NCBI RefSeq assembly: GCF_004570865.1
Contig: NZ_SPQS01000013.1
Location: 1 to 64,000 of the forward strand
Reading direction: 5' to 3'
DNA: 64,000 nt
Origin: Bradyrhizobium frederickii
Lineage (GTDB): Bacteria; Pseudomonadota; Alphaproteobacteria; Rhizobiales; Xanthobacteraceae
Part shown: in pieces, positions 1-7,498 of the stretch
How the letters are laid out: the number at the start of each line of letters is the position of its first letter
How positions within the stretch are numbered: the first letter of the stretch is position 1
Notes under the pieces: generated by a model
What the model was told of the DNA's origin: nothing
The model's database searches: none
What the model saw: the letters and a program-made list of their open reading frames with translations, nothing else
Program-made: the position numbers and the translations under genes

Positions 1-209
1 ACGGTGGGTTCGGCGATCCGACTCCCGCCGCCCGGACCGAAAACATCGGCAGCGCTGCCTTCGAGCTGGGCCTTCCACGATGTGATCTGATTGGGGTGAA
101 CGTCGAACTGCTCCGCCAGTTGCGCCAGCGTGCGGTCACCCTTGACGGCGGCAAGTGCCACCTTCGCCTTGAAAGCCGGAGTGTGGTTCCGCCGTGCTCG
201 TCTGCTCAT
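1..209 (-). CDS. IS3-family transposase OrfA (partial, runs off window)
   Basis: The first 69 residues of a transposase OrfA are visible. They begin MSRRARRNHTPAFKAKVALA and include the helix-turn-helix stretch LAQLAEQFDVHPNQITSWK, which is typical of the OrfA DNA-binding protein of IS3 elements. OrfA binds the terminal repeats and, by programmed frameshifting with OrfB, forms the active DDE transposase. The ATG at 209 follows a GGAGAGACG ribosome-binding stretch. The C-terminal half, with the leucine-zipper and frameshift site, and OrfB lie outside the window. Confidence 0.9.
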   Translation of the reverse strand, partial: MSRRARRNHTPAFKAKVALAAVKGDRTLAQLAEQFDVHPNQITSWKAQLEGSAADVFGPGGGSRIAEPT

Positions 210-296
210 CGTCTCTCCTGATTCGCGGGTCAATCTTGCCCGCCGTCAGGCAGAAACTCCACTTATCGCGCTGTTCAGATTTGCGGGACCAGCTCA
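1..296 (-). mobile_element. IS3-family insertion sequence, one end only
   Basis: The left edge of the window lies inside an insertion sequence read leftward: an IS3-type OrfA (1-209) plus about 90 bases of upstream terminal sequence. Read on the minus strand, the likely tip begins TGAGCTGGTCCCGC at 296, which fits the TG...CA ends of IS3 elements. The exact terminal repeat cannot be fixed because the other end is outside the window. An XRE-type regulator remnant begins about 60 bases beyond the tip, so the insertion probably cut that gene. Confidence 0.75.
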
Positions 297-356
297 CAAC
301 TCGCGAAGCGGCTCGGCCGTTATTAGTCTTGTGTCGCGATGATTGAGGGCGGGTAA

Positions 357-455
357 CTGAGGATTGGGGTTCTGGAATTCCTCGACATCGCGAAAGCTAT
401 CGGCTTTGATCCTGCTTCGGCTATCAGGCGTCTGGCCAAAATCGAAGAACCCTGA
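357..455 (+). pseudogene. C-terminal remnant of an XRE-family HTH regulator
   Basis: An open stretch of 32 codons reads LRIGVLEFLDIAKAIGFDP and continues to a stop at 453-455. This matches the last third of an XRE helix-turn-helix domain (usually ...GERR-(I/L)-x-V-x-EF-x-x-(I/V)-A-x-A-(I/L)-G-x-DP). There is no start codon, and an in-frame TAA at 354-356 closes it upstream, so it cannot be expressed as a DNA-binding protein. The IS3 tip lies about 60 bases upstream. The simplest reading is that the element disrupted the gene and the rest decayed. Confidence 0.6.
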
Positions 456-485
456 ATTGTACCAGCTTTGAGATTCGTCGCCGCC

Positions 486-1061
486 ATGAGAAGCCAACTG
501 CATCTATCCGCTTCGATTCGTCATGTCCTGATTCTTATAGGAGTTCAGACGTTTTCGGCGTCCAGCGCGAACGCCTGCGCCTTTGAGAAATTTGCTGACT
601 CGCCCCACCTTCGGATATCGCAATCAGACTGGGTCATAGACACTTGGGGGCAAGCATGTGGGTTCGGCATCAGCGGCGGCATGGAAGTTCGTGCCGTTAA
701 CGAGAAAACTCAAGAAACGAAGACGATTGTGACGCTGAACGAAATTCCCGCAGTTGAGCTCAGCAGCGACGAGCCCAATCTTCTCACCATTAAACTTCCA
801 AATCTGGTCGATCTATCGAATGCGGCAACGCAGTTGGGCGGCGTGCGGATTGCTTACAAGTTCACGCCAACCGATGATCCCGAAACACGGACGAACTTCC
901 AGAAATGGAAACGTAGTCCTGACGATCCACAGGCGAGAGATTGGTATTGTCGAAGCGTCATAGCAAAAGTGGATCCGGACAATCGCGCTCGCTGGGATGC
1001 GATTCTCGGACAAACCTATGCTGTCGTTGGCTCGACAAAGCAGAGATATTGCCCGGGTTGA
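486..1061 (+). CDS. Hypothetical exported protein
   Basis: The 191-residue product starts with a probable Sec signal peptide (hydrophobic run HVLILIGVQTFSASSANA, residues about 13-30), followed by CAFEKF, so it is probably periplasmic. A TTG start six codons upstream (468) is also possible. The mature part has three or four cysteines (CAFEK, QACGFG, WYCRSV, RYCPG), which would suit disulfides, and no domain I recognise. Codon use is less GC-biased than in the flagellar genes and it sits beside an insertion sequence, so it may be accessory DNA. No function is proposed. Confidence 0.65.
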   Translation: MRSQLHLSASIRHVLILIGVQTFSASSANACAFEKFADSPHLRISQSDWVIDTWGQACGFGISGGMEVRAVNEKTQETKTIVTLNEIPAVELSSDEPNLLTIKLPNLVDLSNAATQLGGVRIAYKFTPTDDPETRTNFQKWKRSPDDPQARDWYCRSVIAKVDPDNRARWDAILGQTYAVVGSTKQRYCPG

Positions 1062-1195
1062 TAACGAGAGCTCGTCGGGTCTCACCGCAGGAACAGCGTG
1101 ACGATGAGAGTTGCGCCAAAAGAGGATGATGCCCGCTACCGATAGCGGCGCAATTCAAAAATTTTCGTAGTCAAATCAGATGTTTAGACGAATCT

Positions 1196-1272
1196 TGGTA
1201 GCGGGGGAGGGACTCGAACCCCCGACCCCAGGATTATGATTCCCGTGCTCTAACCAGCTGAGCTACCCCGCC
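1196..1272 (-). tRNA. tRNA-Met (anticodon CAT)
   Basis: On the minus strand the sequence folds as a full cloverleaf: acceptor GGCGGGG with CCCCGCT (one G-U), D arm GCTC...GAGC, anticodon stem CGGGA/TCCTG with loop ATCATAA, and T arm with loop TTCGAGT. The genome encodes the 3' CCA (1196-1198 on the plus strand). CAT reads AUG. An elongator Met tRNA fits best, but a CAT anticodon can also be an Ile2 tRNA modified by TilS. The initiator tRNA is unlikely because it lacks the three G-C pairs in the anticodon stem. Confidence 0.92.
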
Positions 1273-1453
1273 ACAGGGATCGCGGCGGCGAATAGGCCGA
1301 TCTCGCGAACGCGCGGCATATAAAGAAGGGGGCGGCGGGAAGTCAAGCAAAGCGGCCGGCTTTTTCGGCACTCGGCAAGGCTTGTCGAGACAAGCCGCCT
1401 TTCGCAGAGTATGGCCTCTTTTCAATGAGTTCTTCCCTGCCCTGAGAACGTGG

Positions 1454-1476
1454 ATGCCCGGGACAAGCCCGGGCAT
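1454..1476. repeat. Short palindrome (9-bp stem)
   Basis: ATGCCCGGG-ACAAG-CCCGGGCAT is a perfect 9-bp inverted repeat with a 5-base loop. It lies between the tRNA and the 3' end of the gene at 1505-1861. Similar palindromes recur in this window. It could act as a terminator for the leftward gene, but there is no T-run. Confidence 0.6.
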
Positions 1477-1504
1477 GACGGCATCTGGGGATGCGGAGCG
1501 AGGC

Positions 1505-1861
1505 CTATTTCGGCCGCACGTTCGGGTCGCCGCCCGGGCTGCCCGGAGGCGGGATGACCGGGGTGTTGCCGCCGGTGTCGGGGGCCGGGGCGTGCATCTC
1601 GGGGTCGACGCCGGCGGGCGGGCAGAGCACGCCGTCGGACTTGGCCAATCTGTCGCCGAGCGGTTCCCGGGACTGGCCGGTGGTGGTGCCATCCGAGGAG
1701 CGGCCCGGCCGGTCCTGCGGGGTGCAGTTGGCGGCATGTTGCGGGGAAGGCGGCGCGGTCGCTTGCGGCGGCGTCGCCGGGGCGGGCGGGGCCTGCGCGA
1801 TCGCACTGCCGGCGGCGGCGATCAGGAGGCTGGCCAGAATGATGTTTGATGTCGTGCGCAT
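1505..1861 (-). CDS. Small exported proline-rich protein
   Basis: The 118-residue protein has a clear N-terminal signal peptide (MRTTSNIILASLLIAAAGSAIAQA, cleavage likely after AIA). A mature part very rich in Pro, Ala and Gly follows, with only two cysteines (ANCTPQ, GVLCPP). Such low-complexity periplasmic proteins are common in Bradyrhizobium, and I recognise no domain. It is probably a single-gene unit: the next gene on the same strand (2546-1908) ends 46 bases upstream of its start. A role at the cell envelope is inference. Confidence 0.6.
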   Translation of the reverse strand: MRTTSNIILASLLIAAAGSAIAQAPPAPATPPQATAPPSPQHAANCTPQDRPGRSSDGTTTGQSREPLGDRLAKSDGVLCPPAGVDPEMHAPAPDTGGNTPVIPPPGSPGGDPNVRPK

Positions 1862-1907
1862 GGGAGGGAAACGCCCGCGCGATGCACCCTGTTCCCTGCC
1901 CGCCTGA

Positions 1908-2546
1908 TCACGATTTGACGTAGCGGATCAGCGAAAAGTGCCCCATCGGCGGCATCGGGCGCCGCTCGGCCAGCGTGATGCCGCCGTGCCTCGCCGCCCA
2001 GCCCTCGAGGCGGGCCCACGGGAATTCCGGGCGCCAGCCGAGGCGGCGGGCGATCGGCGCGAAGGCGAGCTCGAACAGCTTGCGCGGACCGCTCTCGGCG
2101 CCGATGTGATTGACCAGGATCAGCTCGCCGCCAGGCTTGAGCACGCGCACGAACTCGTCGAGCGTGCCTTCGGGATCGGGCACGGCGGTGATGACATATT
2201 GCGCCACCACCGCGTCGAAGAAGTTTTCGGGGAAGGCGAGGTTCTTCGCATCCATCACCGAGAGCACTTCGACATTGGAGAGCCGAAGCGCGCGCACGCG
2301 CGCCTGCGCCTTGCGCAGCATCGGCTCGGAAATGTCGACGCCGCAGATCTTGGTGGTGCGTGAATAATCGGACAGCGAGAGCCCGGTGCCGACGCCGACA
2401 TCGAGGATGCGGCCGCCGATGCGGTCGGCCTCGGCGATGGTCGACTGCCGGCCGGCGTCGAACACCTTGCCGAACACGAGATCATAGACCGGCGCCCAGC
2501 GGCCATAGGCCTTCTCGACCCCGGCCCGCGAGATGTCTGCTGCCAT
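1908..2546 (-). CDS. pmtA: SAM-dependent methyltransferase, PmtA-like phospholipid N-methyltransferase
   Basis: This 212-residue class I methyltransferase has motif I ILDVGVGTGLSL (about residues 47-58), motif II acidic GVDISEPML (about 69-77) and motif IV/post-I DAVVAQYVITAVPDPE. The opening VEKAYGRWAPVYDLVFGKVFDAGR is typical of the Rhodobacter-type PmtA family, which methylates phosphatidylethanolamine towards phosphatidylcholine at the inner membrane. Length is normal for that family. The gene stands alone between a small exported protein and mnmA. Related enzymes also methylate quinones or small lipids, so the substrate is inferred from the family. Confidence 0.75.
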   Translation of the reverse strand: MAADISRAGVEKAYGRWAPVYDLVFGKVFDAGRQSTIAEADRIGGRILDVGVGTGLSLSDYSRTTKICGVDISEPMLRKAQARVRALRLSNVEVLSVMDAKNLAFPENFFDAVVAQYVITAVPDPEGTLDEFVRVLKPGGELILVNHIGAESGPRKLFELAFAPIARRLGWRPEFPWARLEGWAARHGGITLAERRPMPPMGHFSLIRYVKS

Positions 2547-2623
2547 GCCCCTGCCCTTACGCGAAACTCGAGAGTGTGATGACTGTTGGTGAAATCAATG
2601 GCCGCCCCGAGCGTGGTCTAGCG

Positions 2624-2741
2624 CCTCTCCCGCTTGCGGGAGAGGTCGGCGCGTAGCGCCGGGTGAGGGCTTTAGCCGCTCGCGAGATATCGGTAGTGGA
2701 GCGAGCCCTCTCCCCAACCCTCTCCCGCAGGCGGGAGAGGG
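2624..2741. repeat. Pair of related palindromes between pmtA and mnmA
   Basis: Two hairpins share the core CTCTCCCGC...GCGGGAGAG: 2624-2645 (CCTCTCCCGC-TT-GCGGGAGAGG) and 2718-2741 (CCCTCTCCCGC-AG-GCGGGAGAGGG). They flank sequence containing GCCGGGTGAGGGCTT and GAGCCCTCTCCCC. This is a dispersed intergenic repeat of the kind seen throughout Bradyrhizobium genomes, not a coding feature. Confidence 0.7.
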
Positions 2742-2786
2742 GGCGCACTTCCGGTGTCGCGAGAGTGCAATTCGATCTCATGAAGA

Positions 2787-3968
2787 TTAGCCGCGAACCG
2801 CCTCTGCGAGCGGCCTTGCCGTGTCGCTTGCGACCTTCGCGGCGGCGCTCTGGATGAAGCCGCCGCCGAGCACGCGCGCCTGCCCGCTGGCTGCGTCGTA
2901 GAATACGCAGGCCTGGCCGGGCGAAACGCCCTCCTCGCCGGCGACGAGCTCGACCTCGTAATGGCCGTTGCCGCCGCGCAGCCAGGCCGGCTGGGGGCTG
3001 CGGGTCGAGCGCACGCGCACGAACAGTTCGAGGCCGCCGCCGATGGCGCGGTCGATGTCGCCGTCGCCAATCCAGTTGACGTCGCGCAAGGCGATGCGGT
3101 GCATCTTGAGCGCATCGCGCGGGCCGACAACGACGCGGCGGGTCGCAGCCTCCAGCCGCACCACATACAGCGGCGCGGATGCCGCGATGCCGAGGCCGCG
3201 GCGCTGGCCGACGGTGAAATTGGCGATGCCGTGGTGGCGGCCGAGCACGCGTCCGTCGAGATCGACGATCTCGCCGGGGTCCATCGCGTTCGGCCGCAGG
3301 CGGGTGATGATGTCGGTGTAGCGCCCGGTCGGCACGAAGCAGATGTCCTGGCTGTCGTGCTTGTCGGCGACGGAAAGGCCAAAGCGGCGCGCGAGCTCGC
3401 GCGTCTCCGGCTTGGTCATGTCGCCGAGCGGGAAGCGCAAGAAGTCGAGCTGCTCCTGCGTGGTCGCGAACAGGAAGTAGCTCTGGTCGCGGTCGGCGTC
3501 GGCCGCGCAGACCAGCGCGCGCGAGCCGTCCTCGCGGCGGCGCGAGGCGACGTAATGGCCGGTGGCGAGCGCCTGTGCCCCGAGTTCGCGCGCGGTCTTC
3601 AGGAGGTCGCGGAACTTGACGCTGCGGTTGCACTCGATGCACGGCACCGGGGTCTCGCCGAGCGCGTAGCTATCGGCGAAATTGTCGATGACGGATTCGC
3701 GGAAGCGGTCCTCGTAATCGAGCACGTAATGGGGAATGCCGAGCTTGGCGGCGACGTCGCGGGCGTCGTGGATGTCCTGGCCGGCGCAGCAGGCGCCCTT
3801 GCGATGGGTCGCCGCGCCATGGTCGTAGAGCTGCAGCGTGATGCCGACGACGTCGTAGCCTTCCGCCTTCAGGAGCGCAGCCGTCGTCGAGGAATCGACG
3901 CCGCCCGACATGGCGACGACGACCCTGGTGTCCTCAGGACGGCCTTCGAGATCCAGACTGTTGAGCAT
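2787..3968 (-). CDS. mnmA: tRNA-specific 2-thiouridylase MnmA
   Basis: MnmA adds sulfur to U34 of tRNA Lys, Glu and Gln in the cytoplasm, using ATP and a persulfide relay. The 393-residue product has the PP-loop motif VVVAMSGGVDSSTTAALL (residues about 17-34). The catalytic cysteines lie in TPVPCIECN (about 117-125) and SQDICFVPTGRY (about 214). The C-terminal beta-barrel ends at GGGFIQSAAAK. Length matches the family. The gene is transcribed away from fliK and stands alone. No defect was seen. Confidence 0.95.
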   Translation of the reverse strand: MLNSLDLEGRPEDTRVVVAMSGGVDSSTTAALLKAEGYDVVGITLQLYDHGAATHRKGACCAGQDIHDARDVAAKLGIPHYVLDYEDRFRESVIDNFADSYALGETPVPCIECNRSVKFRDLLKTARELGAQALATGHYVASRRREDGSRALVCAADADRDQSYFLFATTQEQLDFLRFPLGDMTKPETRELARRFGLSVADKHDSQDICFVPTGRYTDIITRLRPNAMDPGEIVDLDGRVLGRHHGIANFTVGQRRGLGIAASAPLYVVRLEAATRRVVVGPRDALKMHRIALRDVNWIGDGDIDRAIGGGLELFVRVRSTRSPQPAWLRGGNGHYEVELVAGEEGVSPGQACVFYDAASGQARVLGGGFIQSAAAKVASDTARPLAEAVRG

Positions 3969-4249
3969 GGGCCTTTAAGGGTTGTGACGGCGGCGCGCGG
4001 CGATCCCGCGATTTCTTGCTTCTCGCGGGACATCGGCGATCCCCGGGAACTCGAGTTCCCGAAAGGCACGATTGCCCGGTCGAAAGCGGCTGAGAGTAAC
4101 CTCTTTAATATAGGCGGCATTCCGGTGAAGCAATCACGCGGGCGGCCGGCTTAGGGCAATTCTTGCCGGGGAGGCAGAAATGGCGGGGTTGCGGCGGGCC
4201 CGGCAGCCGTGCCTGCAAGTTCTTAAGATATTGATTTCATTGTATAAAG

Positions 4250-5929
4250 ATGGACGTGGCAACGCTGGCCCGCTCCTTGCTCCCCTTGATGTCGAAGTTT
4301 GTTGCCAAGGGGTCGCCTGTGGTCGGTCGTACGTCAGATGTCGCGGCGAGCGTGCAAGTTTCGAGCGCGCAGCAAAAGCCTGCCCGGTCGCAGAGCGCCA
4401 AAGAGGCGTCCGCAAGCGACTCCTTCGGGTCGCTGGTCGACAGCAACACCCAGGCGATCAACACCAATGCGGCCGCGCAGGCCCAGGACAGCGCGCCGCG
4501 GCGGAGCGAGTCATCCGCGTCCTCCGCGGACAAGGGCCCGCGCGACGCCTCGTCGACGGATCAAGCCTCGCAAAGCAAGGCAAGCGACGAGACCGACGCA
4601 TCGGCGCCCACCAGGGCCGACGAGGCGAGCGATGCCACCACCGATGCCGGCAAGGACACCGGCAAGGTCAAGGACAAGTCCGAGACATCCGACGCCAAAT
4701 CGGCCGATACATCCGAGCAGACCAAGGGCGACAAGACCGAGGCCGCCGATGGGCTCGCGGCTGCCGTCGATGCCGCGCCGGCCGACGCGGCGCAGGCGGC
4801 CATGCCGGATCCCAACGCGATCGTGGTTGCCGCTCCGGTGGTCCCAACCGATCCGAACTCCGCGGCGAACCAGGCCGCCACCTCCTCGCCGCTGACGATC
4901 GCCGCTGCCGGCCTTGCCGCCAGCGCTTCAACCGCGGCGCAGATCGCGGGCACCAAGACCGACACCGCCACGTCGGGCGACAAGAGCGCCAAGATCGCCG
5001 GCGCCAAGGTCGATGCCGACACCTCGGCGACGCTGGCCGATGCCGCGACCGGCGCAACCGACGAGGTTACGGCCGAGGCCAAGCCGAACGGCGGACTGAT
5101 CCCCGTCCATCAGGGCACGCCGAAGACCTCGTTCCAGGCCGCCGCCACCGCGCAAGGACAGTCCGACGTCTCCAATATCGGCCAGGACACCGCCAAGGCG
5201 AATGCCGCCCCGACGCAAGCACCAGGCCCGACGGCCGTCAACGCCGCCGCGCACGCGCTAGGCCCCAAGCCGCAGGCAGATGGCGCAGCAACCGAGACCA
5301 AGCCCGGCGCCGCGGACCGGACGCCCGACGCGATCCCGGCCGCACCGGCCGCCCAGGCCCATGCCAATGCGCAGGCCGCTTTCAACACCGCCGATGCGAG
5401 CGCGCAAGCCGCCTCCGCCGTGCAGGCGCCGCTGACCAACACGACCTCGACCGCGTCCGCATCGACCGCGACGCTGACCGCGACCGCGGCCAGCGCGACG
5501 GCGGTGCCGATCAACGGCGTGCCGGTCGAGATCGCGGCCGCGATCCGCTCCGGCAGGTCCCGGTTCGACATCAGCCTCGATCCGGCCGAGCTCGGCCGCA
5601 TCGACGTGCGCATCAATGTCGACCGCGCCGGCAACGTGACCTCGCATCTCACCGTGGAGAAGCCGGAAACGCTGCAGATGCTGCGCCAGGACGCGCCGCA
5701 ATTGCAGCGTGCGCTCGACGATGCCGGCCTCAAGACCGGCAGCAACGGGCTGTCCTTCAGCCTGCGCGACCAGAATTCGTCAGGCCAGAACTCCGGCCAG
5801 AACAACGACAATGGCGGCAATGCCCGCCGGCTGATCATCAGCGAGGACGAGACCGTCGCCGCCGCACCCGTCGGCCGCAGCTATGGCCGCATGTATGGGC
5901 CGAGCAGCGGCGTCGACATCAGAGTGTAA
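4250..5929 (+). CDS. fliK: Flagellar hook-length control protein FliK
   Basis: The 559-residue protein has a long Ala/Thr/Asp-rich unstructured N-terminal ruler region (about 50-430). The conserved C-terminal FliK/Flg_hook domain contains SRFDISLDPAELGRIDVRIN, then HLTVEKPETLQMLRQDAPQL and the Gln/Asn-rich end (about 440-545). FliK is exported through the flagellar type III system, measures the hook and switches export specificity. flgD follows 12 bases downstream, which fits a hook-assembly unit. No strong ribosome-binding site precedes the ATG at 4250. A GTG two codons later is an alternative start. Confidence 0.88.
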   Translation: MDVATLARSLLPLMSKFVAKGSPVVGRTSDVAASVQVSSAQQKPARSQSAKEASASDSFGSLVDSNTQAINTNAAAQAQDSAPRRSESSASSADKGPRDASSTDQASQSKASDETDASAPTRADEASDATTDAGKDTGKVKDKSETSDAKSADTSEQTKGDKTEAADGLAAAVDAAPADAAQAAMPDPNAIVVAAPVVPTDPNSAANQAATSSPLTIAAAGLAASASTAAQIAGTKTDTATSGDKSAKIAGAKVDADTSATLADAATGATDEVTAEAKPNGGLIPVHQGTPKTSFQAAATAQGQSDVSNIGQDTAKANAAPTQAPGPTAVNAAAHALGPKPQADGAATETKPGAADRTPDAIPAAPAAQAHANAQAAFNTADASAQAASAVQAPLTNTTSTASASTATLTATAASATAVPINGVPVEIAAAIRSGRSRFDISLDPAELGRIDVRINVDRAGNVTSHLTVEKPETLQMLRQDAPQLQRALDDAGLKTGSNGLSFSLRDQNSSGQNSGQNNDNGGNARRLIISEDETVAAAPVGRSYGRMYGPSSGVDIRV

Positions 5930-5941
5930 GGAGTATTCGAC

Positions 5942-6646
5942 ATGACCACCACGACTGGCGCCACGGCCCCTACCGTCGTCTCCGGGACGACCGAGCTGCC
6001 GAAATCCTCTTCGTCGAACACGCTGAGCTCGACCACGGGATCGACGCTCGCCGGCAACTTCCAGACCTTCCTGACGCTGCTGACCACGCAGCTGCAGAAC
6101 CAGAACCCGCTGGATCCGCTCGACACCAACCAGTTCACCCAGCAGCTGGTGCAGTTCGCCGGCGTCGAGCAGCAGCTCAAGACCAACGATGCGCTGGCCC
6201 AGCTCGTCACCTTGCAGCAGACCACGCAGGCGACCCAGGCGCTGGGCTTCGTCGGCAAGACCGCCCTGGTCGACGGCACGACCGCGACCATGAAGAACTC
6301 GTTGGCCACCTGGCATCTCAACGTGCCCTCCGATTCCACCGTCGACATCACCGTCGCCAATGCCAGCGGCCAGACCGTGTTCACCGGCAAATATACTGCC
6401 GCCGCCGGCACCGACATCCCCTTCACCTGGAACGGCCAGGGCAATGACGGCACGCAATGGCCCGACGGCAAGTACACGATCTCGGCCACGGGCAAGGACG
6501 TGGCGAACAACAATGTCGGCATCTCCGCGCAGGTGCAGGGCACCGTGTCGTCCGTCGACCTGACCCAGTCGCCGCCGCTGCTCACCATCGACGGCGCCAG
6601 CTATACGCTCAGCCAGGTCAAGAGCATCATCGCGACAAGCAATTGA
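5942..6646 (+). CDS. flgD: Flagellar hook capping (scaffold) protein FlgD
   Basis: The 234-residue protein carries the signature FQTFLTLLTTQLQNQNPLDP and TNQFTQQLVQFAGVEQQLKTN near residues 35-85, the region that caps the growing hook. A Tudor/FNIII-like C-terminal domain follows (VDITVANASGQTVFTGKY...IPFTWNGQGNDGTQWPDGKY). It helps hook subunits polymerise outside the cell and leaves when the hook is done. The ATG at 5942 is preceded by TAAGGAG, which also contains the fliK stop, so translation is probably coupled to fliK. Confidence 0.93.
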   Translation: MTTTTGATAPTVVSGTTELPKSSSSNTLSSTTGSTLAGNFQTFLTLLTTQLQNQNPLDPLDTNQFTQQLVQFAGVEQQLKTNDALAQLVTLQQTTQATQALGFVGKTALVDGTTATMKNSLATWHLNVPSDSTVDITVANASGQTVFTGKYTAAAGTDIPFTWNGQGNDGTQWPDGKYTISATGKDVANNNVGISAQVQGTVSSVDLTQSPPLLTIDGASYTLSQVKSIIATSN

Positions 6647-6673
6647 GGGAGTGGATGATTCCACACGCTCGGT

Positions 6674-6814
6674 GTCGTCCCGGCGAACGCCGGGATCCAT
6701 AACCACAGGGAGCAGTTTGGCGAAGACTGGTGGTTAGAAAGTCATTCTTGGTACTGCTACCTGCGTCTCATCGATAGATCACGCGGTATGGGTCCCGGCG
6801 TTCGCCGGGACGAC
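6674..6814. repeat. Inverted pair of CCCGGCGAACGCCGGG palindromes
   Basis: GTCGTCCCGGCGAACGCCGGGATCCATA (in plus orientation from 6674) is repeated in inverted order as TATGGGTCCCGGCGTTCGCCGGGACGAC ending at 6814. Each copy is itself a palindrome, so the block can form one long hairpin. This is a common Bradyrhizobium intergenic repeat. It occupies most of the 383-base gap between flgD and sciP, in which I see no gene. Confidence 0.75.
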
Positions 6815-7029
6815 AGCTGAGAGAGCCCCTTGAGGGCCTCGTTCGTTAGTAAAGTATTTACGAAGACCCCCTCGACCGGCCCGGATGCCACCGTCCCGCC
6901 GGCCGACACGGCCTCGTCTCAGCATTTTCAACGAGAATTGTATTGAAGCCTTAGGCTTAGCGGATTTTTAAGCCGCCGGGCGTAGGGTTACGGATGTGAG
7001 TTCAGTGGTTGAGAGTTTGTGAGTACGCC

Positions 7030-7305
7030 ATGACAGAACCCCATCGCCCGAGGGTAAAATACGTCATCGGGCCGGACGGCAGTCCGTTGACGATCGCGGA
7101 TCTGCCTGCACCCGGCACCAAACGCTGGGTCATCCGCCGCAAGGCCGAAGTCGTCGCCGCTGTCCGTGGTGGACTTCTCTCGCTCGAGGAGGCCTGCAGC
7201 CGTTATACCCTGACGGTCGACGAATTCCTCTCCTGGCAGTTTTCCATCGACCAGCATGGTCTGGCGGGTCTTCGCACCACCCGCATCCAGCAATATCGCC
7301 AGTAG
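7030..7305 (+). CDS. sciP: CtrA inhibitor SciP (DUF1153)
   Basis: The 91-residue protein starts MTEPHRPRVKYVIGPDGSPL and contains KRWVIRRKAEVVAAVRGGLL and LEEACSRYTLTVDEFLSWQ, the hallmark of SciP/DUF1153. In Caulobacter, SciP is a small DNA-binding protein that blocks CtrA-dependent transcription in the early cell cycle and is made as part of the flagellar/cell-cycle circuit. Placement directly upstream of fliF is typical. I chose the ATG at 7030; a TTG seven codons upstream has no family support. A strong terminator follows at 7335. Confidence 0.93.
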   Translation: MTEPHRPRVKYVIGPDGSPLTIADLPAPGTKRWVIRRKAEVVAAVRGGLLSLEEACSRYTLTVDEFLSWQFSIDQHGLAGLRTTRIQQYRQ

Positions 7306-7334
7306 GCGATCCCGGAAATCTGCGGCTTTTGACG

Positions 7335-7368
7335 AAAATCGGCCTCGCCCTGCGGGGCCGATTTTTTT
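7335..7368 (+). terminator. Rho-independent terminator after sciP
   Basis: AAAATCGGCC at 7335-7344 pairs perfectly with GGCCGATTTT at 7356-7365 across an 11-base loop. A T-run completes a classic intrinsic terminator 30 bases after the sciP stop. It separates sciP from the fliF operon. Confidence 0.9.
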
Positions 7369-7403
7369 CATATCGCACTTTGGCGCGACTTTTGTCCGAC
7401 CTC

Positions 7404-7421
7404 TTAACCTTCGTTAACCAT
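7404..7421 (+). promoter_or_regulatory. CtrA-like binding site upstream of fliF
   Basis: Two TTAACC half-sites read TTAACC-TTCG-TTAACCAT at 7404-7421. The second is identical to the TTAACCAT half-site seen at many alphaproteobacterial CtrA targets. The spacing between the TTAA cores is 6 bases, whereas the classical full site has 7. It lies about 80 bases upstream of the fliF start and just after the sciP terminator, a sensible place to control the MS-ring operon. Confidence 0.45.
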
Positions 7422-7498
7422 ATCGAAACCATCCCCTAGGCAATAATTGCCCAGTCGGCCTTTCCGGTGAAAGCGGCCGAATCTGTTGGGGCGGTTGC

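Noticed and set aside
1196..1272. Attachment site at the tRNA-Met gene
   Set aside because: No integrase and no partial copy of the tRNA 3' end were seen nearby; the IS3 end is a separate event.
4180..6447. 755-codon frame overlapping fliK and flgD in another plus frame
   Set aside because: Arg/Gly-rich low-complexity product from the out-of-frame reading of the Ala-rich fliK region.
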